From assembly GCA_963709525.1 (NCBI GenBank), contig CAVPXB010000010.1, forward strand, positions 124,001 through 188,000: a stretch of DNA of 64,000 nucleotides, in the 5' to 3' direction. Under the pieces are notes generated by a model. That model was not told the DNA's origin. It saw only the letters and a list, made by a program, of their open reading frames with translations, and ran no database searches. Shown in pieces: positions 62,589 through 64,000 of this stretch (position 1 is the stretch's first letter; every line of letters starts with the position of its first letter). The position numbers were made by a program, and so were the translations under genes. This DNA is from CAIWHR01 sp963709525. GTDB lineage: Bacteria; Pseudomonadota; Gammaproteobacteria; Burkholderiales; Casimicrobiaceae.

Positions 62589-64000
62589 ATGCATCGCATT
62601 CGCAACTTCTCCATCATCGCCCACATCGACCACGGCAAATCGACGCTGGCCGATCGCTTCATCCATCGCTGCGGCGGCCTCGCCGATCGCGAGATGGAAG
62701 AGCAGGTCCTCGATTCGATGGACCTCGAGCGGGAGCGCGGCATCACCATCAAGGCGCAGACCGCGGCGCTCAGCTACCTCGCCCGCGACGGCGAGACCTA
62801 CCAGCTGAACCTCATCGACACCCCCGGCCACGTGGACTTCGCGTACGAGGTCTCGCGCTCGCTCGCCGCCTGCGAGGGCGCGCTGCTGGTCGTCGACGCG
62901 TCGCAGGGCGTCGAGGCGCAGACGGTCGCCAACTGCTACACGGCCATCGAGCAGGGGGTCACGGTGGTGCCGGTGCTGAACAAGATCGATCTCCCCTCCG
63001 CCGAGCCCGAACGGGTGATCGAGGAAATCGAGGACATCATCGGCATCGACGCCCAGGATGCGGTGCATGCCAGCGCCAAGATGGGGATCGGGATCGACGA
63101 CATACTCGAAGCCGTGATCGCCCGCGTGCCGGCGCCGAAGGGGGACCCGGAAGCGCCGCTGGCGGCGCTGATCATCGATTCCTGGTTCGACAACTACGTC
63201 GGCGTGGTGATGCTGGTGCGCGTCGTGCAGGGGCGATTGAAGCCACGCGACAAGATCCAGTTGATGGCCACCGGGGCCACCTTTGGCTGCGAGCAGGTGG
63301 GCGTGTTCACGCCCAAGGCGGTGAGCCGCGACGCGCTTTCCGCAGGCGGCGTGGGGTTCGTCATTGCCGGCATCAAGGAGATCGACGCCGCGAAGGTCGG
63401 CGATACGGTGACGCTTGCCAACCGGCCCGCGCCGTCGCCGCTGCCGGGTTTCAAGGACGTCAAGCCGCAGGTGTTCGCGGGCCTCTATCCCATCGAGTCG
63501 AACCAGTACGAGGCGCTGCGCGACGCGCTCGGCAAGCTCAAGCTCAACGATGCCTCGCTGCACTACGAGCCCGAGGTCTCGCCGGCGCTGGGTTTCGGCT
63601 TCCGCTGCGGCTTCCTCGGCCTCCTGCACATGGACATCGTCCAGGAGCGGCTCGAGCGTGAATACGACATGGACCTCATCACCACGGCGCCCACGGTCGT
63701 CTACCAGGTCCTGCTGCGCGACGGCACGGTGCTCGAGATCGAGAATCCGTCGAAGCTTCCGGATCTGTCCCGCGTCGAGGAGATTCGCGAGCCGATCATC
63801 ACCGCGACGATCCTGATGCCGCAGGAATACGTCGGTCCGGTGCTGACGCTGTGCACCGAGAAGCGCGGCACGCAGAAGAACATGCTGTATCTGGGCCGCC
63901 AGGTGATGCTCACTTACGAACTGCCGATGGCCGAAGTCGTGATGGACTTCTTCGATCGGCTCAAATCGGTGTCGCGCGGCTACGCGTCGCTCGACTACGA
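62589..64000 (+). CDS. lepA: Elongation factor 4 (LepA), truncated by window end
   Basis: Ribosome back-translocation GTPase; 470 of about 600 residues are in the window. G1 is AHIDHGKST, G2/G3 appear in ERGITIKAQT and DTPGHVDF, and G4 is NKID. Domain II follows (LMATGATFGCEQVG), then GFRCGFLGLLHMDIVQERLERE, which is LepA-specific. The frame is open at 64000. In many proteobacteria lepB and rnc follow lepA. Confidence 0.96.
   Translation, partial: MHRIRNFSIIAHIDHGKSTLADRFIHRCGGLADREMEEQVLDSMDLERERGITIKAQTAALSYLARDGETYQLNLIDTPGHVDFAYEVSRSLAACEGALLVVDASQGVEAQTVANCYTAIEQGVTVVPVLNKIDLPSAEPERVIEEIEDIIGIDAQDAVHASAKMGIGIDDILEAVIARVPAPKGDPEAPLAALIIDSWFDNYVGVVMLVRVVQGRLKPRDKIQLMATGATFGCEQVGVFTPKAVSRDALSAGGVGFVIAGIKEIDAAKVGDTVTLANRPAPSPLPGFKDVKPQVFAGLYPIESNQYEALRDALGKLKLNDASLHYEPEVSPALGFGFRCGFLGLLHMDIVQERLEREYDMDLITTAPTVVYQVLLRDGTVLEIENPSKLPDLSRVEEIREPIITATILMPQEYVGPVLTLCTEKRGTQKNMLYLGRQVMLTYELPMAEVVMDFFDRLKSVSRGYASLDY

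Overview
The window is about 64 kb of GC-rich chromosomal DNA packed with genes of a betaproteobacterium, most likely Burkholderiales-like. The lineage call rests on synteny and protein character. There is a TCA block in the order acnB / DUF3617 / citE-like / mdh facing gntR / sdhCDAB / sdhE / gltA / odhA-odhB-lpd / zapE, and an envelope-stress block rpoE-rseA-rseB-degP-glutaredoxin-like-lepA. No rRNA, tRNA, CRISPR array, insertion sequence or phage gene was seen.

Layout. 0-7 kb: a P2-type cation ATPase, then a convergent general amino-acid ABC operon aapJQMP whose last three genes are riddled with frameshifts. 7-12 kb: a class Ia ribonucleotide reductase cluster, nrdA - small ORF - DUF2442 - nrdB, with candidate NrdR boxes and DnaA-like repeats upstream of nrdA. 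12-19 kb: hydroxypyruvate isomerase family, a gluconate 5-dehydrogenase-like SDR, an NhaR-type regulator, a universal stress protein and a second, frameshifted P-type ATPase. 19-28 kb (minus strand): msrB, an SPFH membrane protein with a tiny ribbon-helix-helix protein, an isocitrate-lyase/PEP-mutase family enzyme, a TRAP transporter, and a very long fused indolepyruvate:ferredoxin oxidoreductase (frameshifted). 28-35 kb: MFS carrier, atypical SDR, YfcG-type GST, TtcA, an orphan ParA-like ATPase, a repetitive lipoprotein, a Bcr/CflA exporter and an EamA exporter. 35-53 kb: the TCA block. 54-57 kb: AcuI-type reductase and propionyl-CoA synthetase. 57-64 kb: Rhizobium-type asparaginase, the sigma-E operon, and the start of lepA, which runs off the window.

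How the genes fit together. The mdh and gntR genes diverge from a 279-bp region that holds a good sigma-70 promoter for mdh and an AT-rich inverted repeat. A closely related 12-bp palindrome sits in front of prpE, 14 kb away. The simplest reading is a GntR/HutC regulator acting on itself, the mdh-citE-acnB operon and propionyl-CoA entry. The sigma-E operon has a candidate sigma-E promoter overlapping the asparaginase stop codon.

Cautions. Six genes (aapP, aapM, aapQ, the second ATPase, the indolepyruvate oxidoreductase, acnB) are split by single-base shifts while their translations stay conserved. Several of the shifts lie in short homopolymers, so base-calling error is at least as likely as real gene decay. 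The aap region is by far the worst. All functions come from reading motifs and from family knowledge; no search was run.
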